DNA from: a virus
Virus record (IMG/VR): IMGVR_UViG_3300042691_042003
Span: 124,001-188,000 of that record
DNA length: 64,000 nucleotides
Reading direction: 5' to 3' (one strand)
In this document: positions 42,184-51,725 of the stretch, piece by piece
Position numbering within the stretch: position 1 is the stretch's first letter
Layout of the letters: every line of letters begins with the position of its first letter
Position numbers and translations under genes: made by a program
Notes under the pieces: generated by a model
The model's database searches: none
Told to the model about the DNA's origin: nothing
Seen by the model: the letters and a program-made list of their open reading frames with translations, nothing else

Positions 42184-42656
42184 AAAGAAAATCATTCTAC
42201 CTAATTCTACTTCTGACTTCAATTATTTGTTGTGGTCACGGACAAACGATTACCTTTATGTCTGGTATTGAGAGGGATCTCTCTTCTCAATCTCAAGCAC
42301 AAATTATACAAGGTGCACTTCCGAAAGCGAAAATTACAACATTCAAGCACACTGAAGTCGGTAAACTTATTACACATTCACGTAAGAACCCTAATTCAAT
42401 TATTATTCTTTTTTCAGCTGCTGCAAAGCATACTTATCGAGTAGTAACCGAAACAAATTCGGAAATTTGGATTGTCGAGCCTCATTACTCTTCGGCTAAA
42501 ACGATTAAAGACGCTATTAAGATAGGCTTTCCGAAGAGTCAAATTATTCTAGGACCTACGTCAATTCGAGGAGCTAATATTTCTACAGGTTGTCGAAGAA
42601 CTCCTAATGGTCTAAATCATTTTCAAGCTCTTAAATTCGTTACAACTCTTCTATGA
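42180..42656 (+). CDS. Exported protein of unknown function
   Basis: The 158-residue protein has a signal peptide (FYLILLLTSIICCGHGQT). The exported part is alpha/beta with SIIILFSAAAKHTYRVV, EIWIVEPHYSS and a late ILGPTSIRGANISTGCRRTPNG stretch. No catalytic motif was recognised. It lies between a sigma factor and GTP cyclohydrolase, both overlapped by 4 nt. Confidence 0.65.
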   Translation: MKRKSFYLILLLTSIICCGHGQTITFMSGIERDLSSQSQAQIIQGALPKAKITTFKHTEVGKLITHSRKNPNSIIILFSAAAKHTYRVVTETNSEIWIVEPHYSSAKTIKDAIKIGFPKSQIILGPTSIRGANISTGCRRTPNGLNHFQALKFVTTLL

Positions 42657-43228
42657 AATTCACACATATTAATCCAATACATGAAATGAAACTCTTCAAT
42701 GAAGAGATGAAGAAAGATGAAAAAATTAAAAAGGTTCGTTCTCTTCTAGAAGAAGCATTCAGAACTTTAGGTATAGAGAAAACTCCTTCAAATGAAGACA
42801 CTCCTATGAGAGTAGCTAAGATGTGGGTTAACGAACAGTTTTCTTCTCTTAATGAAACTCCTCCTTATTCAACTCTATTTGATTCCGAAGGTTATGATGA
42901 AGAAATTATCGTAAAAGATATTGAAGTAGCTACGACTTGTGAACATCACCTCCTTCCTATTATAGGAACAGCAACAGTTAGTTATATTCCTAATGGTCAT
43001 ATAATAGGTCTTTCGAAAATCAATCGAATTGTTCGTCATTTTTGTAAGAAGCCTCAAGTTCAAGAAAGACTTACCGTAGAAGTAGCCAATCATCTTAAAG
43101 AAATTCTTAACACTGAGGATGTAAAAGTTGTTATTGAAGCAAAACATTTTTGTGTTCATTTTAGAGGAATTGAGGATCATCATTCTACAACAAAAACTTC
43201 TTCTACACATGGATATTTTAAAAAATAA
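42653..43228 (+). CDS. folE: GTP cyclohydrolase I (FolE)
   Basis: FolE turns GTP into dihydroneopterin triphosphate, the first step of folate and 7-deazaguanine synthesis. The 191-residue protein has VATTCEHHLLPIIG with C96 and H99 and IEAKHFCVHFRGIED with C167, the three zinc ligands of the family; GLSKINRIVRHFCKKPQVQERL is the substrate-side block. Length is close to E. coli FolE (222) minus the N-terminal arm. It may support the phage thymidylate synthase by making folate. No other queuosine or preQ0 genes are visible in the window. Confidence 0.94.
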   Translation: MKFTHINPIHEMKLFNEEMKKDEKIKKVRSLLEEAFRTLGIEKTPSNEDTPMRVAKMWVNEQFSSLNETPPYSTLFDSEGYDEEIIVKDIEVATTCEHHLLPIIGTATVSYIPNGHIIGLSKINRIVRHFCKKPQVQERLTVEVANHLKEILNTEDVKVVIEAKHFCVHFRGIEDHHSTTKTSSTHGYFKK

Positions 43229-43262
43229 ATGAAAAAAGGTTGATCCAAAATATAAATAAAGT

Positions 43263-43271
43263 TATATAATA
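43263..43271 (+). promoter_or_regulatory. TATATAATA motif, probable late promoter
   Basis: The nonamer ends 24 nt before the ATG at 43296, in the same spacing window as the other well-placed motifs. An ATATAAATA stretch precedes it by about 12 nt. Confidence 0.5.
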
Positions 43272-43295
43272 ATATAACTAAAATAATATTTTGAA

Positions 43296-45632
43296 ATGAA
43301 CCTTAAATCACTCATTATTGGAGCACTCCTATTCATAGTTCCAATAATATCACATTCACAAACTACAGTCACGATTGGTGGTGGTGGTACAATTACTTGT
43401 CCCAATGTTCCAACAGCTACCTGGACTACACCTCCTTCAGGAGTAACCTTTTCAAATTGGTCAAGAGGATCAGGTGTTACTTGTGCTTCCTCTTCTGATG
43501 GACTTTCAGGTAGTGGATTTAATACTACTTCTTATACAGCTTCACACACATCGAACAAATTTTTTAGATTTACTCTTACCACAAATTCAATCACATCAGT
43601 AAGAGTTTCTGCACTTACTTGGTTAACGACGGTTAGTTCAGGAGGTGCAAATTTCACTATTGCCTATCAAAATGCAGGAGGACCTCTTACTCAATTTGGT
43701 TCAACTCTAACCAATCCAATCACAAATTCATTTACTGGAACAGTTACTATCGCTCCTAGTACATCATGTATATTTTTTCTTATTCCTTCAGGGACTAATA
43801 GTTCGACTCGAACTGTAAGACTAATAAATGGATCTACAATAACTCTAAATCCAGTTCCTGTAATTAATACGAGTGGATCTCTCTCTTCTCGTTCAACAGT
43901 ATATGGAACTCCTTCTACTTCAACCTCTTTCAGCGTATCAGGAACTAATCTCACAGGTGGAATTACTATAACTCCTCCTTCTGCATACGAGGTTTCAACC
44001 TCTAACACGTTTGCAACCGTAGGAACTTCCACCTCACCACTCATCATAGGCACTTCAGGAACCGTTTCTTCTACGACTATATTTGTTCGACTGAGAGAAA
44101 CAGCTGTTCCAGGAACCTATAACTCGCAATCAATTACTCTAACTGCAACGAATGCTACGACAAGAATCGTTAATACCGCTTCTTCAGGAAATATCGTAAG
44201 TACAAAGGCACTAACCATTTCATCTCCTTCAGTTGTAACAAAAACCTACGACGGAACAAATACAGCTACGATTGTAGGAACTCTTACAGGAACTATCGGT
44301 ACCGATGTAGTAACCTTTATAGGATCCGGAACCTTCTCATCAGTAAATGCAGGAACCGGTATTTCAGTAACATCTTCTGCCACTCTTTCAGGAACTCATG
44401 CTTCTCGATATACTCTGACACAACCAACAGGTCTTTTAGGAAATATTACTAAGGCTAATCAAACCATCTCATTTGAACAACTTCCTTACAAATCTTCTTT
44501 AGATCTCCCTTTTGCTCCTATTGCAAGTGCAACTTCAAACCTACCTTTAATTGTTACCTCATCTAATTCGTCAGTGGCTTCTATACTTTCAGGAGAAATA
44601 CAAATAAATGGAATTGGAACTACGACTATTACGATTTCACAAGGAGGGGATGGAAATTGGAATCCAGCTACTTCCGTTAGTCAAGATCTAATTATAGACT
44701 ATCCAATTTCTCGTTGGTCATTCGAAACCTCAACCGTTAGTGGGATCGGACAAACACCTTCAATATCTTCTCCTTCTGCTGAGATAGGAGAGCAAAATTC
44801 CAATACCTCATTTACAGGATTTCATACATCACCTCTCACTGTTTGGACAAATTTTGTAGGCAATGGAGATGGTCGTTCAATATCTGCTGATCGTTGGACC
44901 GTAGGAGATTATTTTCAATTTACTCTCAATACGAAATACACAACAATTATCCGTCTCTCTTTCGACCAAAATTCTTCAGCAACGGGTCCTAAAGATTTCA
45001 GATTGCAATGGTCAATTGACGGAACAAACTTCACTAATATTGAAGATTATCAAATAGCATATAATACCGCTTCTAATACAGTTTATTCTTGGACGGCTAC
45101 TAATTATTTCTCTCAATCTACTCTCTCTTTCGATCTCTCTACAATAACCGAAATAAACGATCAATCTCAAGTTTTCTTTCGTCTTCTTAACACAACAAAT
45201 GGAGCTTTGCTAGGAGGAACGGTACAAACTGCAGGAACTTCACGTATAGATAATTTCTCTCTATTTGGTTCATTAGATATTCCTCTTCCTTTACAAATTC
45301 TAGATTTTAAAGGAACAGCTTATGAAAGGCAAAATTTTCTAAGATGGACTTTATCAGAACAAATATCGGTAACCGTTCAAAAATATATCAACGGTTCTTG
45401 GAAGGATCTATCTACAATTGAGGATTCTCGTTACATAGATTCTTTACCGGAAAGAATTTCATACTATCGATTAGTAACTGATTCGAATATTTCTAAGCCT
45501 ATATACATTCTCAATTCGTCTGTAGAAGGAGAAGAATTTCAATACTTCGATCTAACAGGAAGGCCTAACGAAACCTCTAAAATCCTCGTTCGTAAGTCTG
45601 CTATCGATTCTAAAATAATTATTAAGAATTAA
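43296..45632 (+). CDS. Large exported multidomain protein (YDG/Ig-like, T9SS-style end)
   Basis: The 778-residue protein starts with a signal peptide (LIIGALLFIVPIISHSQ). The middle has Ig-like and YDG modules common in Bacteroidota surface proteins: TSFSVSGTNLTGG ... PSAYEVSTSN, then VVTKTYDGTNTATIVGTLTG and HASRYTLTQPTG, then NQTISFEQLPYKS. A domain after about residue 480 (SRWSFETSTVSGIGQTP) is of unknown type. The last 115 residues (LPLQILDFKGTAYERQNFLRW, DSLPERISYYRLV, FDLTGRPNE) resemble the end region of T9SS substrates. It is likely exported to the cell surface. Expression is probably late, given its promoter-like motif. Confidence 0.82.
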   Translation: MNLKSLIIGALLFIVPIISHSQTTVTIGGGGTITCPNVPTATWTTPPSGVTFSNWSRGSGVTCASSSDGLSGSGFNTTSYTASHTSNKFFRFTLTTNSITSVRVSALTWLTTVSSGGANFTIAYQNAGGPLTQFGSTLTNPITNSFTGTVTIAPSTSCIFFLIPSGTNSSTRTVRLINGSTITLNPVPVINTSGSLSSRSTVYGTPSTSTSFSVSGTNLTGGITITPPSAYEVSTSNTFATVGTSTSPLIIGTSGTVSSTTIFVRLRETAVPGTYNSQSITLTATNATTRIVNTASSGNIVSTKALTISSPSVVTKTYDGTNTATIVGTLTGTIGTDVVTFIGSGTFSSVNAGTGISVTSSATLSGTHASRYTLTQPTGLLGNITKANQTISFEQLPYKSSLDLPFAPIASATSNLPLIVTSSNSSVASILSGEIQINGIGTTTITISQGGDGNWNPATSVSQDLIIDYPISRWSFETSTVSGIGQTPSISSPSAEIGEQNSNTSFTGFHTSPLTVWTNFVGNGDGRSISADRWTVGDYFQFTLNTKYTTIIRLSFDQNSSATGPKDFRLQWSIDGTNFTNIEDYQIAYNTASNTVYSWTATNYFSQSTLSFDLSTITEINDQSQVFFRLLNTTNGALLGGTVQTAGTSRIDNFSLFGSLDIPLPLQILDFKGTAYERQNFLRWTLSEQISVTVQKYINGSWKDLSTIEDSRYIDSLPERISYYRLVTDSNISKPIYILNSSVEGEEFQYFDLTGRPNETSKILVRKSAIDSKIIIKN

Positions 45633-45763
45633 TGGAATCTAAATTTAAATCTGAACTAGAAAAACTAGAAAAACTAGAATCCGAAAGAGATTCTAATTTT
45701 CCTTTAATTATTGCATTTGTTGCAATAGGAATAATGATAATAGGTTGTTATTTTCTATTCTAA
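45632..45763 (+). CDS. Small single-pass membrane protein
   Basis: The 43-residue frame begins on the last base of the preceding stop codon (TAATG). It has a charged helix (KSELEKLEKLESERD) followed by a transmembrane helix (FPLIIAFVAIGIMIIGCYFLF). A strong terminator follows 5 nt after its stop. Function unknown. Confidence 0.6.
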   Translation: MESKFKSELEKLEKLESERDSNFPLIIAFVAIGIMIIGCYFLF

Positions 45764-45767
45764 TTGT

Positions 45768-45794
45768 AAGTCTCGATTCGTCGAGACTTTTTTA
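45768..45794 (+). terminator. Intrinsic terminator with UUCG loop
   Basis: AAGTCTCGA and TCGAGACTT form a perfect nine-pair stem around a TTCG tetraloop, followed by a T-run (45788-45793). It closes the transcription unit ending at 45763 and precedes a new late-type promoter motif at 45813. Confidence 0.9.
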
Positions 45795-45812
45795 GTCGGT
45801 AATTTTTTCGAA

Positions 45813-45821
45813 TATATAATA
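45813..45821 (+). promoter_or_regulatory. TATATAATA motif, probable late promoter
   Basis: The nonamer follows the terminator by about 20 nt and ends 25 nt before the ATG at 45847, starting the three-gene fibre unit. Confidence 0.55.
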
Positions 45822-45846
45822 AAAGGATTTATTTGAAGAAATACTT

Positions 45847-47751
45847 ATGAAATTAAGAAGAGTTAGCTTACGAAGCTCATCAAATATTCTAGCTAAAGGA
45901 TCTACTGCTCAAACGGGATATTTCTTAGGAGCCGGAGGAGACGGGAAGGTTGGATGGGCTTTAGGGTCTTCCGATAGAGCTGCTAATTCTACTCTAACTT
46001 ATGGAGAAGCAAAATTTCTTGCTACGAATGGATTGCTGACTGTCGGTTGTTTTTATAATATTAATTCTATTTTGTCTTATACTGGAAGAGATCCTGATGG
46101 ACAAATAATTAACATATACACGAGAGCGATTAGCTCAACTCAATTTAGTGAAAGCTGTTTTATTACGTTTTGGAATTGTGATTGGCAAGGAGTAGGAGAC
46201 TATACAGGTGCTCAAGGTAATTTTTATTCAACTCAATATCCTCAATGGAGATATGCTAAAGAAGCTCTATATGCTGAGAATGATGTAGTTATACATCGAA
46301 TATCAGAATCTGAACCTTATAGGATGTATATTTTATTAGATTCGGGAAGTCCAGCAGATCCAATAGGTCCTCAAGGTGGTTCTAGATGGAGCCTTCTTTC
46401 TTATTCTGATACTAACGGTTATATTAGAGAAATAAATGAATGTATTTGGAATTGGTCTGATAATAGATTAGAGAGTCGAAAATGTTCGAGAGGAAATGAA
46501 TATACTCTAACTAAAGACGATTGGAAATATAGAGATACAACAACCTATTTCGGTTATTTTATAGATGGTATTTTTGATCCAAACGTTTCAAATCCTATTT
46601 TACTCTTTCCTTGGGGAAGCGATAAACATAAAAACAATAAGATAATCAATTCGATTTTTTCTTCGAATTGTGATGAAGCAGAAGGTAATATTCTAATCAA
46701 CTCATCAAGAATTTATAATAATTATTACAATATCAATAATGCTAATGATACAGATCATTACATAAAAATAAATAATAATTTTTTAAGTGATCGAAGTGAC
46801 ATTACAGAAAATTTTAAAAGGGGATTTGATTATGTTATTACTCCAGAAGTTATTTTTAACGGAGACCTATCAAGAAATAAACTAACGAACGGTAGTTTTA
46901 TAAAAAGATTAGGATGTAATATTTATGGTACAACTACGAATTTTGAAATAACTAAAAATATTTTAGTCGAATCTCAATTAGGAGGTGGTGGAAATAATTA
47001 CGAACAAATATTTAGTGGAAGCTTTTATTTTAAAAATAATGTTTGTAACAAATTTAATTTTCAAGACAACATTCCCTTTCAAAATTCTAATGGAGAAATC
47101 ATGGATTTTGAAATCTCAGATAATGTCTTTAGTTATACTACTGTTGTAAATAATTCTTTTGGTTTAGTATCAATACAACAAAACGAAATAAATTATTCTA
47201 GATTTGAAGGAAATACATTAGGATATAACGGAGTCTCTTTTCTTATTTCTATCAAAAACAATTCCCTGAGCAATTTTTATTTTTACCTTTTTGATTACAA
47301 TAATAAAGACTCAGCATTTACTTTTTCAGATAATATATGTAAAGGAAGATTAGATGAAAACGATCCTACCACTACTTCAACTAAATTTGGAAATATGACA
47401 ATAGGAGGAGGCGTCGAATCTTTCTTTTCCGGTAATGTTCTTGATTCGCAAAGCTATTTTCTTGCAAATACAATTACAAACGATAGCTTAAGAGTAAGAA
47501 ATTGTCATTTTTATCCTTATTCAGGATTATTCGGATGTACATTATATGGAGGAGAAACGGTAATTTCTAATTGTATATTCAATACAACTTTAGATTTAAT
47601 AAATTTTGATGATGATCGAGTAGGTTTATACAATCTCAATTACACTAAAAATTTCTGGGATAATTCAACTAAGTCCTCTCAATTTTTATGGATTGCAAAT
47701 GACACTTCTCCTCTTTATATACAAATATATAACGTTGATGCAATTATATGA
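45847..47751 (+). CDS. Fibre-like protein 1 (parallel beta-helix type)
   Basis: The 634-residue protein has an N-terminal region with DWQGVGDYTGAQGN and YRMYILLDSGSPAD, a linker FPWGSDKHKNNKIINSIF, and then long Asn-rich short-strand sequence (RIYNNYYNINNANDTDHYI, ISDNVFSYTTVVNNSFG) as in right-handed beta-helix tail spikes. No signal peptide is present, so it is probably a virion protein. Paralogues follow at 47766 and 49557, sharing the VGxY, HY/YM and FPWG-x-x-x-x-x-NN-K/R-I landmarks in the same order. Confidence 0.78.
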   Translation: MKLRRVSLRSSSNILAKGSTAQTGYFLGAGGDGKVGWALGSSDRAANSTLTYGEAKFLATNGLLTVGCFYNINSILSYTGRDPDGQIINIYTRAISSTQFSESCFITFWNCDWQGVGDYTGAQGNFYSTQYPQWRYAKEALYAENDVVIHRISESEPYRMYILLDSGSPADPIGPQGGSRWSLLSYSDTNGYIREINECIWNWSDNRLESRKCSRGNEYTLTKDDWKYRDTTTYFGYFIDGIFDPNVSNPILLFPWGSDKHKNNKIINSIFSSNCDEAEGNILINSSRIYNNYYNINNANDTDHYIKINNNFLSDRSDITENFKRGFDYVITPEVIFNGDLSRNKLTNGSFIKRLGCNIYGTTTNFEITKNILVESQLGGGGNNYEQIFSGSFYFKNNVCNKFNFQDNIPFQNSNGEIMDFEISDNVFSYTTVVNNSFGLVSIQQNEINYSRFEGNTLGYNGVSFLISIKNNSLSNFYFYLFDYNNKDSAFTFSDNICKGRLDENDPTTTSTKFGNMTIGGGVESFFSGNVLDSQSYFLANTITNDSLRVRNCHFYPYSGLFGCTLYGGETVISNCIFNTTLDLINFDDDRVGLYNLNYTKNFWDNSTKSSQFLWIANDTSPLYIQIYNVDAII

Positions 47752-47765
47752 TTTAATTTTTTTAT

Positions 47766-49550
47766 ATGAGATTCGGTGATGTAAATTTTAATTCTTTTAT
47801 TTTAATAAACGGAGTGACTGGTCCTTCAGGGAGAGGGATAGAATATGGTCCTACTGGAGCTATAAGATTTGGAATTCCTTCTAGTTCAGGAATTACAGGT
47901 TCTACGGGAATTTCTTTCTTCTCTCCTTCTTATAGCGTTTTTAGAAATGCAATACTTACTAGAGATCTTTCTTTTCTAAACAATTACGATGCAATAGGAG
48001 TAAATATGCCTGGTTTTGGAGCAACTTCAAATCTTCAATCTGCGATATTTTTTAATCCTAATTCACAATCAACAAATGTTTGGAAAGGAGTAGGAATATT
48101 TTGGGATGCTGATTTTAATGACATAGGTGATTACACTAACGAACCTTTTATGGGAATTCGATACGGTATGTGGTTTCCTGGAGTCACTGCTGATGCTGAA
48201 ATTTTTCAAAACGGAAATGTTTTTATTTACTCTTCTGGAATTACAGGTCCTTACTTACATTATAAAGTTATAGATAAAACCAATCCTACAGATCCTCCTA
48301 ATGTAGACGATAAAACCTATCAAAAAATAACGATTTCAGACGGAAAAGGCTACATAAAAAATGCTGATCCTATGGAATGGGATTGGGAAAACAATCAGCT
48401 CATTTCTAGAAGCGATCAAATGGGAAATAGTTATCGAATAAGTAAATCCTCTGCTCAATCTTTAGGTTACACAGGATCTCCTATTTTTGGATTTCCATGG
48501 GGATCTGAAAGAGTTTACAATAATAAAATTGAGGGCTCTATTTTTTACTTAGGACATCTCCGAATAGATAATTACGGTTCAACCTCAGTTATGGTTACTA
48601 ATAATGATGTGTCTTCTTCATCTGTAGTAGTATTTAATTCTGAATCCTTTTCTGATTACGATCGAACGATAAAAAACAATATTTTTCAAAATTCAAATCT
48701 TGAATTTAATTCTTATCGATTGGTTGATTTTAATGAAAATGTTTTTATCGATTCCTCGATAGGAAATATAGGAATTACTTACAATCTTTCTTATGCAGGA
48801 CCTACTGCTTCGGTTAATAGAAATTACTTGATTGGATCTACTTTTGGGTCTTTTTCCATTTACTCTCCTTCATTTCAAATATCCGATAATTATCTAAATA
48901 ACTCTACTCTTCAATCTTTTGGGAATAATGTTGATTACGGAAGCAGCTTCTTTAGAAAAAATCTCGTAAACGGATCTTCTTTAAAAGTAGATTACTTATC
49001 CGGTAATGAAGCAAATTTCACATTCGAAAAAAATTATTTTAATCAAACGGTTTTAGGATTCACCGGTCAATTTTCGATAGTCTTTTCGGAAAATTACTTA
49101 AGTGGATCTACTGTAATTAATATGATTAGCGCAAAATCTAGTGAAGTAAAGAGAAATGTATTTGCAGGACTTGTAGAAAATATTGTTCTGACTAATGAAT
49201 CTCGAGCTGATATCCTTATTGAAAATTATTTTGAAAGAGGATCTATTCTGAAAAATTTTGAAATCCAAACTCGATTAGAGAAAAATCATCTCTCTACAGG
49301 AGTTCCTATTATTGCAGAAGATATAGGTGGTGGAAGATACACTACTGTTGATTTAGGAACAATTAGAGGAATTAATTGGAAACCGGGAGCTACAGGAGAT
49401 AAAGCTATTTTTACAACAACTGCTGGCAAATTCTACGTTGAAGAAATATCAAAAGATATTTCTCTAAACGATAAAGATCTTTACTCGAGCTCTATATTTG
49501 AAGATACAAATGCAGAAGAAAATTACTACTTAGGAATAATTAGGATTTAA
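47766..49550 (+). CDS. Fibre-like protein 2 (parallel beta-helix type)
   Basis: The 594-residue protein has a GPTG-style N-terminus (VTGPSGRGIEYGPTGAIRFG and ITGSTGISFFSP), then FNDIGDYTNEPFM, GNVFIYSSGITGPYLHYKVID and FPWGSERVYNNKIEGSIF, followed by beta-helix-like repeats rich in N-N and N-x-F turns. It matches its neighbours in layout. The GPTG stretch also resembles the small protein at 20799, so the two may interact or have arisen from one another. Confidence 0.78.
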   Translation: MRFGDVNFNSFILINGVTGPSGRGIEYGPTGAIRFGIPSSSGITGSTGISFFSPSYSVFRNAILTRDLSFLNNYDAIGVNMPGFGATSNLQSAIFFNPNSQSTNVWKGVGIFWDADFNDIGDYTNEPFMGIRYGMWFPGVTADAEIFQNGNVFIYSSGITGPYLHYKVIDKTNPTDPPNVDDKTYQKITISDGKGYIKNADPMEWDWENNQLISRSDQMGNSYRISKSSAQSLGYTGSPIFGFPWGSERVYNNKIEGSIFYLGHLRIDNYGSTSVMVTNNDVSSSSVVVFNSESFSDYDRTIKNNIFQNSNLEFNSYRLVDFNENVFIDSSIGNIGITYNLSYAGPTASVNRNYLIGSTFGSFSIYSPSFQISDNYLNNSTLQSFGNNVDYGSSFFRKNLVNGSSLKVDYLSGNEANFTFEKNYFNQTVLGFTGQFSIVFSENYLSGSTVINMISAKSSEVKRNVFAGLVENIVLTNESRADILIENYFERGSILKNFEIQTRLEKNHLSTGVPIIAEDIGGGRYTTVDLGTIRGINWKPGATGDKAIFTTTAGKFYVEEISKDISLNDKDLYSSSIFEDTNAEENYYLGIIRI

Positions 49551-49556
49551 TTTAGA

Positions 49557-51431
49557 ATGAGATACAACAGAATAAATATAACCGACGAAATCCGAGCAAG
49601 AGGAGCAACACCAGTTCCAGGTCAGGTGTTGAGTTTTAATTCAGAAGGCCTACCAATTTTTTTAACTCCTACTGAAAATACCTCTTCACCGACTGCAGCA
49701 CTAACCGATATTACTGCTTCTTTTTACACTCAGATAGTGAATGGAACGATAGGAGGATCGAGCAGATTTTACAGAATAACCAATGGCAATCAGATCAATT
49801 CAATCGTCGATCAGGTTATTGTAACTCATCCTACGTCTACAGGTCTTCTCAATCAAGAAGGACAATTTGGTAGATTTATAAATGCTGATTGGCAAGGAGT
49901 TGGTTCGTATGGAGGTGTCGAATCTCTTACTGGAATTCCTTTCGGATCAAATGCAGGTCTTTGGTCTTCTGGATACGATCCTTACATCTCTCTTGGACAG
50001 GTAGTTATTTACGGATCTACAGGAACTACAGGAGGATTTTTACATTATCAAATGGTTGATGCCGGAAGTCTAAACGGCACACCTCCTTCTGTAAACACTT
50101 CGGCTTACACACTTCTTCCAAAATCTGCTTCGGCAATAGGACAATACGGTTATGTAGAAAAGTGGTATAAGATACGACTAAATAGATATACATACACTCC
50201 TGGTGGAGACAGTCTTATTTTAAGTTCAGTAGAAGATGATCAAGGAAATTCTGTTTCAATTCCTCCTCATCGAGGATGGTTTGTATCATTCAGATCAAGC
50301 TTTGGAATAGACAATTGGTTCGCAGATGGTACAAATACAATCACTCATTTTCCTTGGGGAAGAGAAACCGTTAAGAACAATCGAATAGATGCCTCTTATA
50401 TAGATTTCTTCAACCTCAATTTCGACGCATTCGAATCAAATGAAATTCGTAATTCAGTCATTCATTTTAATACTTCCGTTTTCGCTGCTACAGATTCGGG
50501 AAATAAACTAGAGGCAATAGGTAATACTCTCTACAATTCGACTATTCAGAGCAACACCTTCTTCGAAAAACAAACAGGAGGTAGAAATCGATTCAACAAC
50601 AACGAACTAATCAATTCATCTATAGAGGACTCTTACTTCTTTGGAACCGACTTCAGCGAAAATCAAGTAATAAATAGCACGATAAGAGGACTTACTGGAA
50701 CCTACGACGAAGGATCTCCTGCTCGATCTTCATTTCAAAGAAACACTATAGCAAGCACTACTATAGAGAATCTAGAGCTTATTCCTTATCCAGGAATCAC
50801 TACCGAATTTGTAGATAATCACTTCTACAATTCTGCAATCACTTCGGTTAAGTTAAATCAAACTACATCTCCAGGAATTTCTAAAAATCTTCTACACGAT
50901 TCTCGTTTAGAAACTATACAATTAGAACCAGGTGCAAAAATTTTAAACAATCAACTCTTCTCTGCCACATTATCTTCTCAATTTGATACTACACCCTTAA
51001 TAAGTAACTCATCTATTTCTGAAAATAAACTCTTTCCAGGATCTCTTATCGCTTCATCATTTTCTGATTCAATGTACCTTACTACAATAGAAGGAAATCG
51101 ATTAGATCCTTCTTCATCTATACAAAATGTAACTCGTTCTTCTCCTAATACAGGATCTATCATTATTAAAGATAATATTCTTCATTCAGGATCTGGATTA
51201 TCTAATACAACTATTTCAGATGCCAATTCTTCTTACACGCTACAAAGAACAACATTCTCTCCTCTTGCACTAATAGTAGGTTCTTCTTTAACTGAAACAG
51301 CTTTTTCTTTAGAAGATCTTATTATTAATACAAAATCTCAAGTAGTGTATAAAGGAATAGACGACGGAGATAATCTAGGCTTATATACTCTAAGGATAGA
51401 CGGATCCAATACAGTCATTCGACAGGTATAA
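49557..51431 (+). CDS. Fibre-like protein 3 (parallel beta-helix type)
   Basis: The 624-residue protein has the same core order as the two preceding ones: DWQGVGSYGGVESLTG, GQVVIYGSTGTTGGFLHYQMVDAG, then HFPWGRETVKNNRIDASYIDF, followed by a beta-helix-like repeat region (NTLYNSTIQSNTFFEKQ, ENQVINSTIRGLTG). Codon use is less AT-extreme than in fibre 1. It ends a transcription unit; 250 nt of non-coding sequence with hairpins follow. Confidence 0.78.
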   Translation: MRYNRINITDEIRARGATPVPGQVLSFNSEGLPIFLTPTENTSSPTAALTDITASFYTQIVNGTIGGSSRFYRITNGNQINSIVDQVIVTHPTSTGLLNQEGQFGRFINADWQGVGSYGGVESLTGIPFGSNAGLWSSGYDPYISLGQVVIYGSTGTTGGFLHYQMVDAGSLNGTPPSVNTSAYTLLPKSASAIGQYGYVEKWYKIRLNRYTYTPGGDSLILSSVEDDQGNSVSIPPHRGWFVSFRSSFGIDNWFADGTNTITHFPWGRETVKNNRIDASYIDFFNLNFDAFESNEIRNSVIHFNTSVFAATDSGNKLEAIGNTLYNSTIQSNTFFEKQTGGRNRFNNNELINSSIEDSYFFGTDFSENQVINSTIRGLTGTYDEGSPARSSFQRNTIASTTIENLELIPYPGITTEFVDNHFYNSAITSVKLNQTTSPGISKNLLHDSRLETIQLEPGAKILNNQLFSATLSSQFDTTPLISNSSISENKLFPGSLIASSFSDSMYLTTIEGNRLDPSSSIQNVTRSSPNTGSIIIKDNILHSGSGLSNTTISDANSSYTLQRTTFSPLALIVGSSLTETAFSLEDLIINTKSQVVYKGIDDGDNLGLYTLRIDGSNTVIRQV

Positions 51432-51497
51432 AAGAGTCAAAATCTCTTCAAGTCTTCTGAGCGTAGAAAAGATATATAAAGGTCTGTGTGAAGAGCC

Positions 51498-51511
51498 CTC
51501 GTGCACACGAG
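51498..51511 (+). promoter_or_regulatory. Perfect hairpin in the 51432-51725 spacer
   Basis: CTCGTG and CACGAG pair around a CA loop. There is no T-run directly after it. GATATATAA appears on each side at 51471 and 51537. The spacer holds no credible gene and ends with an early-type promoter module; it may end the fibre transcript. Confidence 0.45.
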
Positions 51512-51635
51512 CGTAAGAGTTCCTTCTAAGGGCCTAGATATATAAGTCTTTTCAAATTTAATCAAAGTACTCCAAGATCATCCCAATTTAAGTGTGCGCT
51601 CGCTCTTCGGGTTGATGGGCTCCCTCTCCACTCGT

Positions 51636-51725
51636 GATGTAATATCCGTGTAATAAATTTGTTAAAAAAGATTTTTTTCTTTTGAAACTTTGTATTATAT
51701 TAGCTATATCAAATTAATAATACTT
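51636..51725 (+). promoter_or_regulatory. Conserved early-type promoter module
   Basis: GATGTAATATCCGTG at 51636-51650 is followed by a T-rich tract and TTGTATTATATTAGCTATAT, then CAAATTAATAATA, ending at the ATG of 51726. It is nearly superimposable on the module at 39286. Confidence 0.7.

Noticed and set aside
43691-44053. Minus-strand 120-codon frame
   Set aside because: It is the antisense shadow of the repetitive Ser/Thr-rich exported protein, with no independent features.
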